Shown here one piece after another: positions 1 to 10,440 of a stretch of 64,000 nucleotides of DNA. Source of the DNA: Epiperipatus broadwayi (lineage: Eukaryota; Onychophora; Udeonychophora; Euonychophora; Peripatidae); the NCBI GenBank assembly GCA_028023455.1, contig JAQFVV010000042.1, forward strand, positions 4,049,739 to 4,113,738, in the 5' to 3' direction. The position numbers and the translations under genes are program-made. Within the stretch, counting starts at the first letter, position 1, and each line of letters begins with the position of its first letter. The notes beneath the pieces are model-generated. The model searched no databases. It was given only the letters and a program-made list of their open reading frames with translations, and was not told where the DNA came from.

Positions 1-1318
1 GGGATTTGAAAATGAATATACGGAATGCATAATAAAATTATTTGTTTCTATTTAATGAATAAAAAATAATCAAATGGCTAGCATTCATTTTGGGGAGATC
101 ATGTGACATTTTAATAGAAAGATTGAACTTCTATCCAGAAAATTTAACTCTTGAGTCTATCTCTGTGCTACACTGCACAGAACATTCTTTACTTGTCATC
201 GCCGCACAGAACTTTCTTTACTTGTCATTGCCGCTAGAAGCATTTTTGTATTAAGATGTTATTGACTCTAATTGCCATTAACATACAGAAAACAACAATA
301 CTCTATTTTGATTATAATCTAAAATATATTTTCAATATCAAAATTTTTGACAATTACAAAAGAGATACTGAATCTCATATGTCATCCTCTTCAAGTAATT
401 TGAATATCGTATGATAAGGCACACAATTTGAGGAAGTAATATAGGAAAATCTCCTCTGTATCACAATAGAATAATCATTAAAGATATTATTTTATTGAGT
501 TAAGTGTCACCATTAACATTTGTATAATTTAGCGCAATAGAAGAGTGTCCACGGATTATTGCATGAACTTTGTATGAAATCCTGAAGAATAAAGATTTCT
601 ATTACTGTTATTATTAATGCCCTGAACAGTTTGATGCAATGGAAAATTGGTAATTGAATAGCTAAAGGTTTTTGTATTGATTTTCAGTTTAGTAAAGTAA
701 AAAAAAATCTGTATCTGTACTTGAATGTGATCTCTCTAGCAATTAACCATATGATTGTTTAAAAGTTTTCTACAACAATTTTAAATGTGTGCTTTTTTTG
801 GGTGGCTAATTATGGTTTTTGGATCTATCCAGTTTAGAAGACTCTACTGATAGTACATTTCTCATGGAAAAAAAAGCTCATCTCAACGAAATTGCTTCTC
901 AAATATACAATTTTTTTTGTTATATCTTTCAGGAGGAATTGAAGTAGAAACTTACCAAAAAACTACTCTGTTACTAAGACAACAGCCAATCTTATTGCTA
1001 TGTCTAGCTGATCTAAGAGTGCACTTTCCATGAATACAAATCACTACTAACAGTTAATCTTTAGATAATTTAACATAATAAGGCTCAAAGGCATACATAA
1101 ATAATAATTTAGATCAGTACGACCTGTAAGAGTCCTAACTGGCTGTTTCCATGTTCGGAAGTCAACTCTCCGCACTTGAAATCACTGTCCCATGGGAGAC
1201 AATCTGCTCCAATATATATATGTCCCCATGCATGGGTGAAGCTCCAAGAATCCCATGTTCTCTTGTTCATCAAATTATGTTACTAATTATATAAAATCAC
1301 TAATCATTTGAGCAAGGT
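1..1318. other. AT-rich non-coding DNA with one tandem duplication
   Basis: No gene is visible. A 29-bp unit starting GCACAGAAC is repeated head to tail at 175-203 and 204-232 with two mismatches. A segment at about 1115-1265 is clearly richer in G+C than its surroundings but matches nothing I recognise. The rest is A/T-rich with short homopolymers. Confidence 0.6.
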
Positions 1319-1411
1319 TTTTTTTTTCATGTGTCATAGCATCGGCCGGGACGCGAACCTGCTAACCCGGGACAACTGCTTGTAAGGCTTCTTGGCCACC
1401 AACACTTTTAA
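1319..1411 (-). mobile_element. tRNA-derived SINE (family A), partly deleted
   Basis: On the minus strand this shows the 3' half of the tRNA-like body: anticodon-arm region, the CCCGGGTTAGC stretch, a box B-like GGTTCGCGTCCCGG, then the shared tail GCTATGACACATG and an A run. The box A region is shortened compared with the copy at 25560. The plus-strand poly-T at the left is the SINE's poly-A tail. No duplication was seen. Confidence 0.8.
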
Positions 1412-1993
1412 TTTATTATACAATGAAAAAAGTTATAGCACTTCCTTATTTTTCCTTATTATTTATGCAAATTATTATGTCTTCAAATTTAAACAAAAAA
1501 TGCAGTATGAATAATTCACTGACTAATGTGATGGGAGAGTCCAATGATTTGCATTATGTAATTAAATATGCACATGATTTTTTTTCTCTATCACTAAAAA
1601 TATTTAATCTTTTTAATCAAAATATAAATTAATTTTTGATTTACTTGTAGATGTTTGTTTTATTATAATAGCTGTAAAATAATTGTATTTAGTCACAAAC
1701 TTTGATATTCTTTATTGTTAAATCTGGTAAACAATTGTTTCAAAATCAAATTTCTCAGGGTTTTTTTTTTTTTTTAAATATACTTTTGAAAAAAAAAGTA
1801 AAAGTGATTCTAAAAATTACATTATAAAATGAAATTCAAAATACCTTTGACAAATTATAAATTAAAAATTAATAAGACAATTATATATGACTTGTAATTT
1901 GTTTGTTTTTTTAAAAAACTACTTTCACTATCTTCTGAAAATGGTTGCAGTAGAATATTAAATGGAGAATTCATTATTGATATATAGATATGG

Positions 1994-2445
1994 CAGGGAT
2001 GAGCAATTGTTTTGGCTCGGGGGCCGCAGAAGTTGACGGAAGGCCTTATCATCTTTTTTTCATGACACAATCAACACACTGCTTTATTCCCTGTATTACC
2101 AAAGAAATATTTATTTGTCCATTCTTCATTAAACACATGACATTTATCGCCGATTTTACATTTTTTTGGTGGGTTCATGGTTTTACTAAAGTTGGAAATG
2201 TATATATTTGCTAATGCTAAGACAACATTGAAATTAACCAGGTCAACTGGAAAAGCACTGCACATTGTATCTACACTGTGCATGTGTATTGACATGGCCA
2301 TCCTAGTGGAAAATACGAGACAAATCTTCAGTCACGCACGGGAAGGAAATCTCAGTTCAAGGTGGATTTTTCTGAGTGTCTTGGCAGGTCGCATACTTTT
2401 AGTGGGCCGCGTGTGGTCCTCAGGCCACTATTTTCCCACCCCCTG
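1994..2445 (-). mobile_element. hAT-type MITE with a captured transposase start (copy 1)
   Basis: Inverted ends start CAGGGATGAGCAATTG on the left and, read inward from the right, CAGGGGGTGGGAAAATAG. Both match the ends of the element at 40717-41190, which lies in the opposite orientation. CAGGG ends are typical of hAT elements. The flanks (AGATATGG and TTTAATGA) do not match, so no 8-bp duplication is visible for this copy. Inside is the minus-strand start of a transposase reading frame. This looks like an internally deleted derivative of an autonomous hAT. Confidence 0.8.
2071..2178 (-). pseudogene. N-terminal fragment of a hAT transposase (GTF2IRD2/ZBED-like)
   Basis: The fragment begins MNPPKKCKIGDKCHVFNEEW, continues with NKYFF and ends GNKAVC before a stop. 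The pattern VFNEEW..KYFF....GKAVC resembles the start of GTF2IRD2/ZBED-type domesticated hAT transposases, where it leads into a zinc finger. Only about 35 codons remain. The second cysteine pair and the whole catalytic domain are missing, so it cannot be active. The same fragment lies in the sister MITE near 41 kb, so it was fixed before the two copies spread. The family name is from memory of the motif, not from a search. Confidence 0.7.
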
Positions 2446-2502
2446 TTTAATGAGTTTATATTTCACAATTATAGAACTGGGATATCTAAGATACCATAGT
2501 TA

Positions 2503-2539
2503 TTATTATTATTATTTTTTATGTCAAAGCACTTGGCGC
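2503..2539 (-). mobile_element. 5'-truncated SINE stub with 15-bp target-site duplication
   Basis: A perfect direct repeat AAGATACCATAGTTA lies at 2488-2502 and 2540-2554. Between them, on the minus strand, is the last part of a SINE acceptor stem (GCGCCAAGTG), the shared tail CTTTGACATA and an A/T-rich tail ending in (TAA)n. This is an extreme 5' truncation, as expected from target-primed reverse transcription by LINE enzymes. Confidence 0.8.
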
Positions 2540-2554
2540 AAGATACCATAGTTA

Positions 2555-4479
2555 AAAATAAACTTTAAAAGTTTACAAGGGGGGGGGGGATATATGAATT
2601 CCTGTTTTTACAATAAATGTTTACATAGAAATTGAATTTATAATTTTTCTGCTATTGATTAGCATGTCAATTATTTTAGTGTGTTTCTAAATAATAGCAA
2701 ATTTTTTTAGCATGGATTCAAACTTCATTCTGGCCATTTCAGCAATAAATATATTTTAAAAAGCTTTTTTTTTTTTTTTTGATACGTAATATTTACTATT
2801 GAGATCAATAGACAGTTGTTAAAAAATAAGAAAAGAACACCATGCAATACTTTGTTTGACATTTACTACCGAATGAAAAAAGTGAATTAAACATCTAAAA
2901 AAAAAAAAAAAGATTTCTATTCCCAGAATTCAATGCATGTACTGGTATCCACTCAAGGTATTCACATAAGTACAAGTCATCAACAGCCATTAGATGGCAA
3001 CCAAATCTCTAAATTAGTTTCTGATTATTAGTTTTTGTCAATTTCTTGATTTTAACATTATCTGATCTTTAATGAAAACTTATTTTTATAAGATTTACTG
3101 ATTTTTTTTTTGGTTCAGATTATATCTTGATCTCAAACTTTTAATACACCATTATCTTTTTTAAACTCCCATTAGTTGCATGCATAAAAATGTCGCATTC
3201 AAAATAAAAAATGATAAACAATTATTCTGATTAAATAGAATATATACTTTATTAATGTTTAAAAAAAACAATACAGGTACTTTGTAGTTACTAAACTTAC
3301 TTTAAAGTTTTTTTTTAATTATCAAATTTAATACAATTTACTACGTGCATAAATTACTTACATTGGATAGTTTTATAATTACAATTATTTTACTGAGAGT
3401 GATTGGTGATGTTACAAGTAGATACAGTGTCTCATATTCTGTCAAAAAGTGATGACAAGCATAAACAAAGGAGATATAATCTCAAGGCTTAAGATTACGA
3501 ATTCATCAGTTAAAAAGAACAGTAGAAGCATTTCAAAATCAGAGAAAGAGAATCATGGCCTTCAAAATTCTATAATTTAAAAAAAAAAGTAAATTTGTGT
3601 GAATCTGAAACAGAGGCAAATTATTGATAAGGAAAGAGGACATAAAAACTTCAACTAAGAAATCTTAAAAGGTCAAATTTAAATTTTCATTTGATTTCCC
3701 ATCAATCAATAGAGAATTCCTAAAATGAAATGACAAGTTGACATGCCTTGCAGCCATGAGATTATTTATAAATGAGTTAAGAGTTTCTGTTCTAGCTTCA
3801 GCCACTATATTTCCATTTAGATCCCAGAATATAAAACATTTAATGGATTTGTCATTTCTGAACCTTAAAAAGCCCACTTTTTGACACAAGTCTTCCATAA
3901 ATGTTTGCAGGCTGTAGAAGATAGCTCAAAGCTATGCGTGTGTTTCATCTTTATTTTTGACTTTTATTCCAACTTAAATTTTTTTTGTTTATAATATAAA
4001 CTTATGTGTTTTGTGGCCAAAAATAATTGTCATCTTCAGTCTGATTTTAAAAAAAATAATGACGGAATGATTTTTCTTATTGAGTAATCCATTTATTTAG
4101 TTAAATTTATATTTTACTAGTATTCTTAAAAATTTATCCATGTATAATTTATATAATTTCAACATCTAATGTTATTATATACTTGTAACTTTGGCAAATA
4201 TAATTTTTTAGTTTGTAGTTAGAAGTTTTAGCCCATACTCACTGTCTTGACAGTTTAATGCGTTATTATTGCTACAGTTTTTTTAATATTTTATCATTAT
4301 AAAAAATCATTTTGAAAACAATGTATTATTGTGTGTTTGATATTTATTTGAAAGATGATAAGTGGGGGTTTTATAGAAGCATGAAGAAAAGTTGATTCAG
4401 TACTATTATTTGGCAATAATCCCTTCTAGAGTAACCTGCGTTAAAATTAAGGAATTTTTTGACATTAGTTGGCAATACT
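2555..4479. other. AT-rich non-coding DNA, nothing recognised
   Basis: Includes a G run at about 2580-2589, several A and T runs and a minus-strand open frame of 77 codons (3665-3898) that I do not recognise and do not support as a gene. Confidence 0.5.
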
Positions 4480-4530
4480 AACCAGATTCCCAGATTAGTT
4501 TCTAGATGTTGGCCTTTAGCCATGTAAATC
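4480..4530 (-). ncRNA. Decayed hammerhead ribozyme, family 3
   Basis: On the minus strand the segment AAGGCCAACATCTAGAAACT, then AATCTGGGAATC, matches the stem II, GAAA, stem III and cleavage-site region of the family 3 ribozymes at 53.8 and 58.8 kb. The CTGATGA box has decayed (reads like GGCTAA), so it should be inactive. Confidence 0.4.
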
Positions 4531-5214
4531 CATGGACTACTCTTATCTATTCAGCAGTCACTTCTATTTTTTTATATACCATTCAAGTTACTGATATTAA
4601 AATTTCAACACCCTAGGATTTTGAACAAAGCCAACTTATTTGTATAGCTATATAAAAGCATATTATTATTTATCTAGTATCAGGATAAAACAAAATAATT
4701 CCATTGCTCAATAGTTTATAAGAAATTTTAGACATTGGAAATGACAGAGTTAAGATCCATGGACTTGGAAGGATGTTCCAGAACCTGCCATTTTACTATT
4801 TCACTAAATCGTACTAAGCAGTAACTGATACTTTATTGCTTGGAAATTCATAAGAAGTTCAAAACTGGAAAAAGATAGTTAAACCATGATTCATGGACTT
4901 TGATCTCTGGACTCAGCCATTATATCACTGCACCAAACCGTGCAAAGATAGTGTCAATTTTTATAACCATGTAAATAAATCATTTTATTTTTATATAGGG
5001 CGATGTTTATAATTAAAATCTTCAAAGTGCATGTGCAACAGCTTAATGCTGTTTAAATATAACCATGTAAACTAAATTGATATAGTTTTAAAATATTAGA
5101 TTGTTGAAAAATTTCAAGTCATTAATTAGATTGCATGTGTGTATATATAAATGATTTTGGAGTATAGTGGAATGTTGATGTTAAATGTAAGTTAAGAAAA
5201 TCATATGATGCTTT

Positions 5215-5600
5215 GTTTGTGCAGTAGGTATGCAGATAATGTGGCAGTAATCATATTCAGAGATACTGAAATGGATCAGGGATTCTACAAATAACTATGA
5301 GTAAAATTAAAATGAAAAGGATTTGGCTATAAGAATAAAAAAACTAAATGTACTTGCTAGAAAATGGCCTGTAGGATAGGTTTTAAATATTTAGGATTGA
5401 TGCTGGAGTAGTGAGAAAAACATTAGAATGAGAATCACATTGGCTTGTCAAACTTTTAGCAGGAAAATAACACTACTTTATTTACCAAAAAATGATGAAA
5501 TTATGGAGGGTTTCTTTTTTTCTGCATTGTAGCTTTTATGGAGAGAAATTTAGACTATTAAAAGAAAAAAGAAGAAATTAAGATGGGTAGATAAGATTGT
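5215..5600 (+). mobile_element. LINE reverse-transcriptase fragment upstream of RTE copy A
   Basis: Broken frames show RYADNVAVI (a YADD-type motif with D to N) and about 150 bases later FKYLGLML, then ASQTF-like and KRAKLKWADKI-like remnants. The order YADD, YLG is that of the palm and thumb of a non-LTR reverse transcriptase. The wording differs from the nearby RTE copies, so it is another LINE family or a distant relative. It stops where the endonuclease start of RTE copy A begins. Confidence 0.55.
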
Positions 5601-5617
5601 GAATATAGAGATAAGTA

Positions 5618-5890
5618 TTGGTAACCTTTTATTTAGGTTCTTATAACTTCAGATCACTGTCAAGTGAAAGAAGATTGCAAGATTTAGAACTATCTAATAT
5701 TAAATGCAATATTGTTGCACTTTGTGAAATTAGAAGAAAAGGTGAAAAGACAATTAATTTAAAAAGTGGCCATGTATTATACTGTAAAGGCATAAATATT
5801 GAAAGTGCATGTGAAGTAGAATTCATTATAAATAAAAAATGGAAGAACAACATTATGGAAATTGATAATGTATCAGAGAGGCAAAATTAG
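5618..5890 (+). pseudogene. AP-endonuclease N-terminal remnant of RTE copy A
   Basis: A 90-codon open stretch with the start of an APE-like endonuclease. Residues about 9-45 match the corresponding part of RTE copy D at 43.4 kb (both have a YN..SLS......LEELSNIKW-like block), and KGEKTINLKSGHVLYCKGI follows. The catalytic Glu lies in the CEIRRKG block, which normally reads SEVRRKG. The frame ends at TAG after VSERQN and the rest of the domain is scattered over other frames. Its product would nick DNA at the target site in an intact element. Confidence 0.65.
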
Positions 5891-7774
5891 TTATTCAATT
5901 TAATGGAAGATATCAAATATGGGTAATTCAGATTTATGTCTCAATAAGTTCTCACTGTGATAAAGAAATAGAGAAGTTTTATATTGACATACAAAAACTT
6001 TTGATCAGACCAAACGTTTTAAAACCATCATGGTAGACTTTATGTTAGAACTGGTGAATAATTAAAAATGAAAGTGCTGTAGAAAAATTTGATTATGGTG
6101 ATAGAAATGAGAAAAGACATTATTAACATATGGAGTTCTTTGAGAAAAATGCTGAACAGAAATGAACGTGGAAGCATCCAAATAAAGGCACAGCAGAATT
6201 GCATTACATTTTGACTAACAGAAAATGTCTTTCAAAATTGTAATATTTTTAATAAATTTAATACAGGAAATGATTATTGATTAGTGAGATATAAGATATG
6301 TGTTAATGCAAAGCTAAAACAGTGTTCACAGTTGATATTCCTAACCTTTAGAAACATTCCAATAAATTTAAATCAGAACTTGAAAATTGTTTTAAAATGT
6401 TAACGGATTTTGGAGATGGTTAATATTTGAACAAAATCAATAGTAAGATAACTGCTACTATATTAAGAGCTGCAACAAAGACAGCTAGTGCAAAAAAAGC
6501 AATTGACCAGCAAAATTTCTGCTGAGAGAAGACAGTTTATCAAGAAAAGAAGGAATATGAAAATATATAAATATAATCCATTAACAAGTATTGAATATGA
6601 TATGAAAAAGAATTTATACAGAATAAGAAAATATGAATTAATAAGAAAATCTATAGAGAGGATAAAAGCATTGAACATTTCTGCAATAAGAAAAGATGAA
6701 ACTATTATTAAAAAGAGAGATGACATCATCAAATATGTGGAGATCTATAAAAAATTGTATAGCAATAAAGAACAAGAAAAAGTATCAGCTACACTTATTA
6801 CATCTTCTAATTGTAAATGAAGTGAGGTATACAATCAAATCTACGAAGAAGGGGAAAGCTCCATGTGAAAATGGAATTGTAATTGATATCTTAAAAGAAA
6901 GTTATATGCTAAATGTTTAAATGATAAAAGATATATCTAATGATTGCACGAATGATATACTAATATTAATATTTTAAAAAAGTGATAAAGAAGACATTAG
7001 AAATTACAAACTTATCAATCTTTTATTAGTTCTATACAAAATTTTTACTGAGAGATAATTACATTTTGTCTATAGTGAACTTTCAATTTTAACCTACCAA
7101 CAGAACCAGCCAGATTTTAAAATGATTTTAGCATAATCGATCATATCTAAGTATTGAGAGAAGTTATAGAAAGGACCAATGAATATGAGTTGCCCTTATG
7201 CTTTGGATTTGTATATTATAAAAAGACGTTTGATTTTATAAACATTTCTACAGTAATTAAAGCATTGAATCATCAAGATATAAACCCAGGATATTATCAT
7301 GTTCTGAAGAATATTTATTAAAATTCAACAGCAATGATTAAGTTATGTAATGATATTATGAAGATTAACACTGAGGAGATTATAAGATAGGATGATTATA
7401 CCTCCAAAATTTTTTACAACAGTTTTGCAAAAAGTATTGTGTAGATTAAAATGGGAAGCTAAGGGAGTAAAAGTAAATGGAAATTATTTAAATCATCTTG
7501 CAAATAATGCTTCAGAGCTTCAAGAAATGTTGCAAGAGTTATCAGATGAAAGTAAGAAAATAGGATTAAAGGTAAATGCTAAAAGGTCTAAAATAATGTT
7601 TGATGAATTTTTTCAAAAGAAGAAAATAAAGATCAATAATGATGAATTAGAAGTTGTTAATATTTACAAATATCTTGGTCAGATAGATTATTAATACAGA
7701 TGGAAATACAATGGATGAAATTAATTATAGAATTAATCTTGGATGGAGTGCTGTTAAATAGAAAGGGAATATGT

Positions 7775-7882
7775 CTTTTTCTTTCCATATGTCAAAGCAT
7801 CGGCCAGGAAGTGAACCCATAACAACTGTCTGCAAGCAACTGCTTGCAAAGCAGCTGCGCTGACCTCTCGGCTACCAACGCT
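7775..7882 (-). mobile_element. tRNA-derived SINE (family A2) inserted in RTE copy A
   Basis: On the minus strand it reads GCGTTGGTAGCCGAGAGG (box A), an anticodon-arm TGCTTTGCAAGCA, an extra arm region GCTTGCAGACAGTTG, box B-like GGTTCACTTCC and the tail TGCTTTGACATATGG followed by A-rich sequence. Flanks AAAGGGAATAT and AAAAGGAACAT look like a decayed target duplication. Comparison with RTE copy B shows that the SINE interrupts the region between the KYLGQI block and the VLPFLTYG block, so it arrived after the RTE. Confidence 0.8.
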
Positions 7883-8552
7883 GTTTAAAAAGGAACATTT
7901 TTAAAAAATAGGTTTTACCAGTTCTTACTTACGAATTTAAGACATGGACACTTAATAGAAAAGCAATTCAGAGACTTCAGGCCACTTAACAAAGCATAAA
8001 GAGATGTGTGTTAGAAATATCAAGAATAGATCAAAAACTAAATACATGGCTGCGAGAACAAACAGATATTATTGACATCATTGAAAGAATTAAGAAACTG
8101 GAGTTGGGATGGACATATTGCTAGAAGAAATGATAGTAGCTGGACAGTTGAAATCTTAAACTGAATTCCAAGAGATTGTAAAAGGCCTAGAAAGAGACCA
8201 CATGTGAGGTGGATGAAATAAGAAAATGTGCTGGAGAAGAGAGATTAGAGATCAGAAACTAGATTAAACTTGGAGAGACCTTTATCTTGTAATGAGTCAG
8301 TAATGATTGAAAATGATGATGATGATCTGAAGAATATTAAAGATTTAACAGATAAAAACATAAGTGGTATTGAGATAACTTGATGAAATTTTAAAAACAG
8401 AGATTTAAAAAAGATAGAAGCAGTAGATTAGACCATTTAAATGATTGAGTGTAAGTATGAAGTATGAACATGAGAGAAATATGATTAATCTATTGATATA
8501 AAATGTTTTGTTGCTTTCTTTTTTACTATTCTGTTGTTTTTTTTTTTTTCAG

Positions 8553-8582
8553 AAGGTGTTTGGCTGGCTAAAGCATTTGAAG
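8553..8582 (+). CDS. Candidate 30-nt microexon 1 of an unidentified host gene
   Basis: A long pyrimidine run ending TTTTTTTTTTCAG directly precedes a 30-base segment of higher G+C, followed by a donor GTAATT. The length is a multiple of three. Phase 0 gives KVFGWLKHLK; another open frame gives GVWLAKAFE. Phase 0 is favoured because the exon candidate at 32340 is open only in phase 0. I do not recognise the protein. A chance match of splice-like sites cannot be excluded for so short a segment. Confidence 0.45.
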
Positions 8583-10184
8583 GTAATTTATTTTATTGTT
8601 TATTGTTTTATTAATTTAAATATATGAAAATTTCATTAATTTATTTTGATTTATATTACTCCTTATTTCAATGTTTTTTGTCTTTTTCAATATGTTAAAA
8701 TTAATACTTTTGAAATAAATAATAGCATTAACTTGTTTGTTAGATTGTCATCAATATTAGGCAGTAATGACTTCTCAGAAGCAAACTCTCTCAAGTGTTG
8801 TAAAAATTAGTATATGCTAGATAGCAGTGCAACCAGACTTCTATGGCCATCTATGAGCCATTTACTTGCACTTTTAATGGCATGTAGCAGTCATTAAAAT
8901 TTATGATAGAGCTCTAAATGCTGAAATGAATGGTATTAAAGGCATCAACAAGAAATATCAAACTATTTTTTGTAATGATCTAAGTAGTTAGTCTTATATT
9001 TCCAACTGTTTTCCCATTGAGAACTTAACATAATGTCATTTTAATTCTTGTGATATTCAAGACAAACATTTTACGGCTTGGAGCCCAAGACAAATTACCT
9101 ACTGACTTATAAAAGAAGTCAACTGTAAAGCAGTGATGGGATGCTTAATAGTAATGTGTTAAGAAACTTAACATAAATGTAGGTATGTTTTATATTTTTT
9201 ACTGAATCAAGTTAAGTTTAGCAATAAAAAAAATTGTTAGTCTAAGAGGACTTTGATTGTTATGATGAATGATTAGAAAGATGAACAATTCTGAATTTGA
9301 ATTAACATTAGGGTTATTTTTTTGCCTTTTGATCTTGACCTGCTCTTTATCAGCATATGTGCTTGGAGCCGCAGAAGTTAATATATACATGAAAAATAAA
9401 TAAATGTTTTCTAGCAAAAAAAGTATATGTTTTTTAACTTCATCAACTATATTTACAATGAAAAACAGAGGAAATATAGAAAAATTGTAAATATTCTTTG
9501 AATTTAAAGTAGTCTAGGTTTTTTACAGGACATTATAAAATCATATTTAATTTTAATATGTTTATCATTTTCCATTTTCAACATTTGAACTTGTATTTAT
9601 TTCATTATTTTCTTTAATTTTCAAATATACTTCCATGTGAATATAGTTTTTGTTTTTATGCGGTATAGCATATATGGTAGTTGTTATAGTGTTAATGCAA
9701 ATCACCCATTAAATGCATTATCCATAATTTATTTCCTCAAAAAAAGGAGAGGTAAAGAATGATTAATTACAATTTTTTGGTTTTGATAAACATATTTTGT
9801 AAAAAAATATTTCTATGGATTGATAATCTATTATCACACAGGGCATAAAATATAAACAACATTATATTACAATAATTAAAAAGCACAAATACGTCAAATA
9901 ATGATTAAATGTTGCAATTATTAAGAAATTAAATAAAATTAATACAGTACTGAAATTTGTTTTAAGTCTTGGAGAAAAGCAATGTCAAACTATTCTTGAA
10001 ACTAATAAAATGTTTTCATTACTCAATCGCAATGTTTTTTTGTCAAGAGATTTTAAAACAAAATCTACTTTTAGTGCAATGAGAAATATTATACTGATAC
10101 AATCAAGTCTATTCCTTTATAGTGGTTTCCTGTTCTTTTAATATTACTTCACCAGATATCAAAAGATAAGTTGCTTAATAGAAA
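8583..10184. other. AT-rich non-coding DNA, probably intron
   Basis: No element or gene recognised. Lies between a candidate microexon and the next hammerhead repeat. Confidence 0.4.
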
Positions 10185-10440
10185 ATGTATAAGAAGCTTT
10201 TAATATATAAGGGATTCGATCTCAGACTTTTACATGACCCTCAACTCTTCCTGCCATCTCATATTGCTGACTCACCTGAGCACACACATGTTGAAAAGAT
10301 AAATAATCACCAATATAAATATTTCATGCTAAACCAGCATTCATCAATTGGTCCAGATTACCATCTCCACATATATATACAATCAGTGCTCAGCTTTATA
10401 TTAGATAGCCAATCTTCAGTGGATTTAACTTGTCAATAAC
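10185..10440 (-). mobile_element. Hammerhead-bearing repeat, family 1 (minus orientation)
   Basis: The plus text reads a shared block CTCAGACTTTTACATGACCC, a part starting CATATTGCTGACTCACC, the hammerhead complement, then CACATATATA and AATCAGTGCTCAG. The same order, with 75-90 percent identity by eye, recurs at 27.4, 27.9, 30.5, 38.8, 55.3 and 58.1 kb. Orientation is given by the ribozyme strand. The minor open frame across it has no protein signature. Confidence 0.75.
10302..10370 (-). ncRNA. Hammerhead ribozyme, family 1, one core mutation
   Basis: Minus strand: stem I outer helix GGTAATC, inner helix ACCAA, then TTGATGA (C3 changed to T), stem II ATGCT-GGTTT-AGCAT with five pairs, GAAA, a tiny stem III and the NUH triplet ATA, then TTGGTGATTA closing stem I. 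The predicted cleavage point would lie between plus-strand positions 10314 and 10313. The C3 change should cripple catalysis. The closing pair of stem II is A-U here and G-C in the 38.9-kb copy, a compensatory difference. Confidence 0.75.

Larger units (their letters stand above)
5612..8328 (+). mobile_element. RTE-type LINE, copy A, nearly full length but decayed
   Basis: The element reads in order: an AP-endonuclease start (5618-5890: YNFRSLSSERRLQDLE, NIKCNIVALCEIRRKGE, LKSGHVLYCKGI), a linker rich in Lys and Arg (6488-6820), reverse-transcriptase remnants (7140-7690, with LKWEAKGVKVN and YKYLGQI) and the C-terminal region (8040-8290), ending in (TGA)n at about 8311-8326. RTE-clade LINEs typically end in such short repeats. 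Frames are broken many times and the FVDD active-site segment seen in the copy at 17.5 kb is deleted here. A SINE is inserted at 7775-7882. It encodes no functional protein. Confidence 0.85.

Noticed and set aside
2177-2551. 124-codon plus-strand open frame
   Set aside because: It is the antisense of the hAT MITE running into flanking DNA; the family signature is on the other strand.
8311-8328. TGATGATGATGA tracts at the ends of RTE copies as hammerhead CTGATGA boxes
   Set aside because: They lack the preceding C in context, stem II, GAAA and NUH; they are the 3' terminal repeats of RTE elements.
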